From NCBI GenBank assembly GCA_903813345.2, contig CAIIXF020000002.1:22396455-22460454 (forward strand): a stretch of 64,000 nucleotides of DNA, written 5' to 3'. Made by a program: the position numbers and the translations under genes. A model generated the notes under the pieces. That model had not been told where the DNA came from, ran no database searches, and was given only the letters and a program-made list of their open reading frames with translations. This document shows positions 63,834 through 64,000 of the stretch, in pieces. The stretch comes from Owenia fusiformis. Taxonomy: Eukaryota > Annelida > Polychaeta > Sabellida > Oweniidae. Position 1 is the first letter of the stretch. Each line of letters starts with the position of its first letter.

Positions 63834-63999
63834 CTTGGTTAAAATACTGCTCTTTTTTCCATGTCTGCTCAGAGAGTTTAATAGGGGCATTTGGATTGGC
63901 TGATTCCCCAGGAACATTCCACTTACACAAAGAGGATGTGCATGTCGGGTTGGTATTGCCAGACCGGACAGCATACTCCACTCTGAATAGAAGGCCTGC
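63834..63999 (-). CDS. YqaJ gene, upstream exon (partial, runs off window end)
   Basis: Too short to stand out as an open frame alone, but clearly coding. Minus strand from 63999 gives 55 codons beginning AGLLFRVEYAVRSG, then CTSSLCKWNVP with a Cys-x4-Cys-x-Trp motif, and ending KKEQYFNQ plus one base before donor GTAATT. Phase and residue (GAT, Asp) join it to 61857. From memory, animal YqaJ proteins have a similar ALLFxxEAAVR...CTS-x3-CxW segment upstream of the nuclease, often after a SWIM-type zinc finger; this supports the assignment. The start of the gene lies beyond the window. Confidence 0.82.
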
Positions 64000-64000
64000 A

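Overview
The window is AT-rich animal genomic DNA: introns with GT/AG borders, AATAAA poly(A) signals, many short inverted-repeat transposons, and one 500-base assembly gap. The CCCCACC-bounded element with a GTCC/GTCT microsatellite, the abundance of MITEs, and the THAP transposase and YqaJ genes suggest a marine invertebrate, most likely a lophotrochozoan such as a mollusc. This is inference from sequence style, since no rRNA or mitochondrial marker is present.

Layout. (1) 135-576: last exon of an unrecognised plus-strand gene with a lysine/proline-rich tail. (2) About 0.6-16.2 kb: no recognisable exon. (3) 16.2-34.3 kb: five consecutive plus-strand exons of a giant Fat/Dachsous-class cadherin. 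Splice phases and protein sequence join across every intron, giving 1846 nt (about 615 aa) of uninterrupted cadherin repeats. The gene is open at both ends. Its introns hold a 164-bp CAGTG-ended MITE and a 1.47-kb element with a ~162-bp tandem array. (4) 34.3-52.3 kb: no convincing exon, but several repeats, including a textbook 469-bp hAT MITE with a perfect 8-bp target duplication. (5) 52318-52817: gap. (6) 53.8-64.0 kb: a region that may be one large autonomous DNA transposon. It carries a THAP/DDE (DDE_Tnp_4-type) transposase exon on plus, facing a YqaJ-nuclease/PHD-finger gene on minus that runs off the window end.

The most notable point is inside the YqaJ gene. A 2127-bp element with ~190-bp terminal inverted repeats, built largely of CCATGG-like words, sits exactly between the YqaJ domain and the PHD finger and is flanked by TTAA on both sides. 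Removing the element and one TTAA joins the two open frames perfectly (1292 nt, no stop). This is the signature of a TTAA-targeting (piggyBac-like) insertion into a coding exon. From family knowledge, a THAP/DDE transposase paired with a YqaJ nuclease recalls the ISL2EU group of PIF/Harbinger-related transposons, so the region may be an ISL2EU-like element that has itself been hit by at least three other MITEs.
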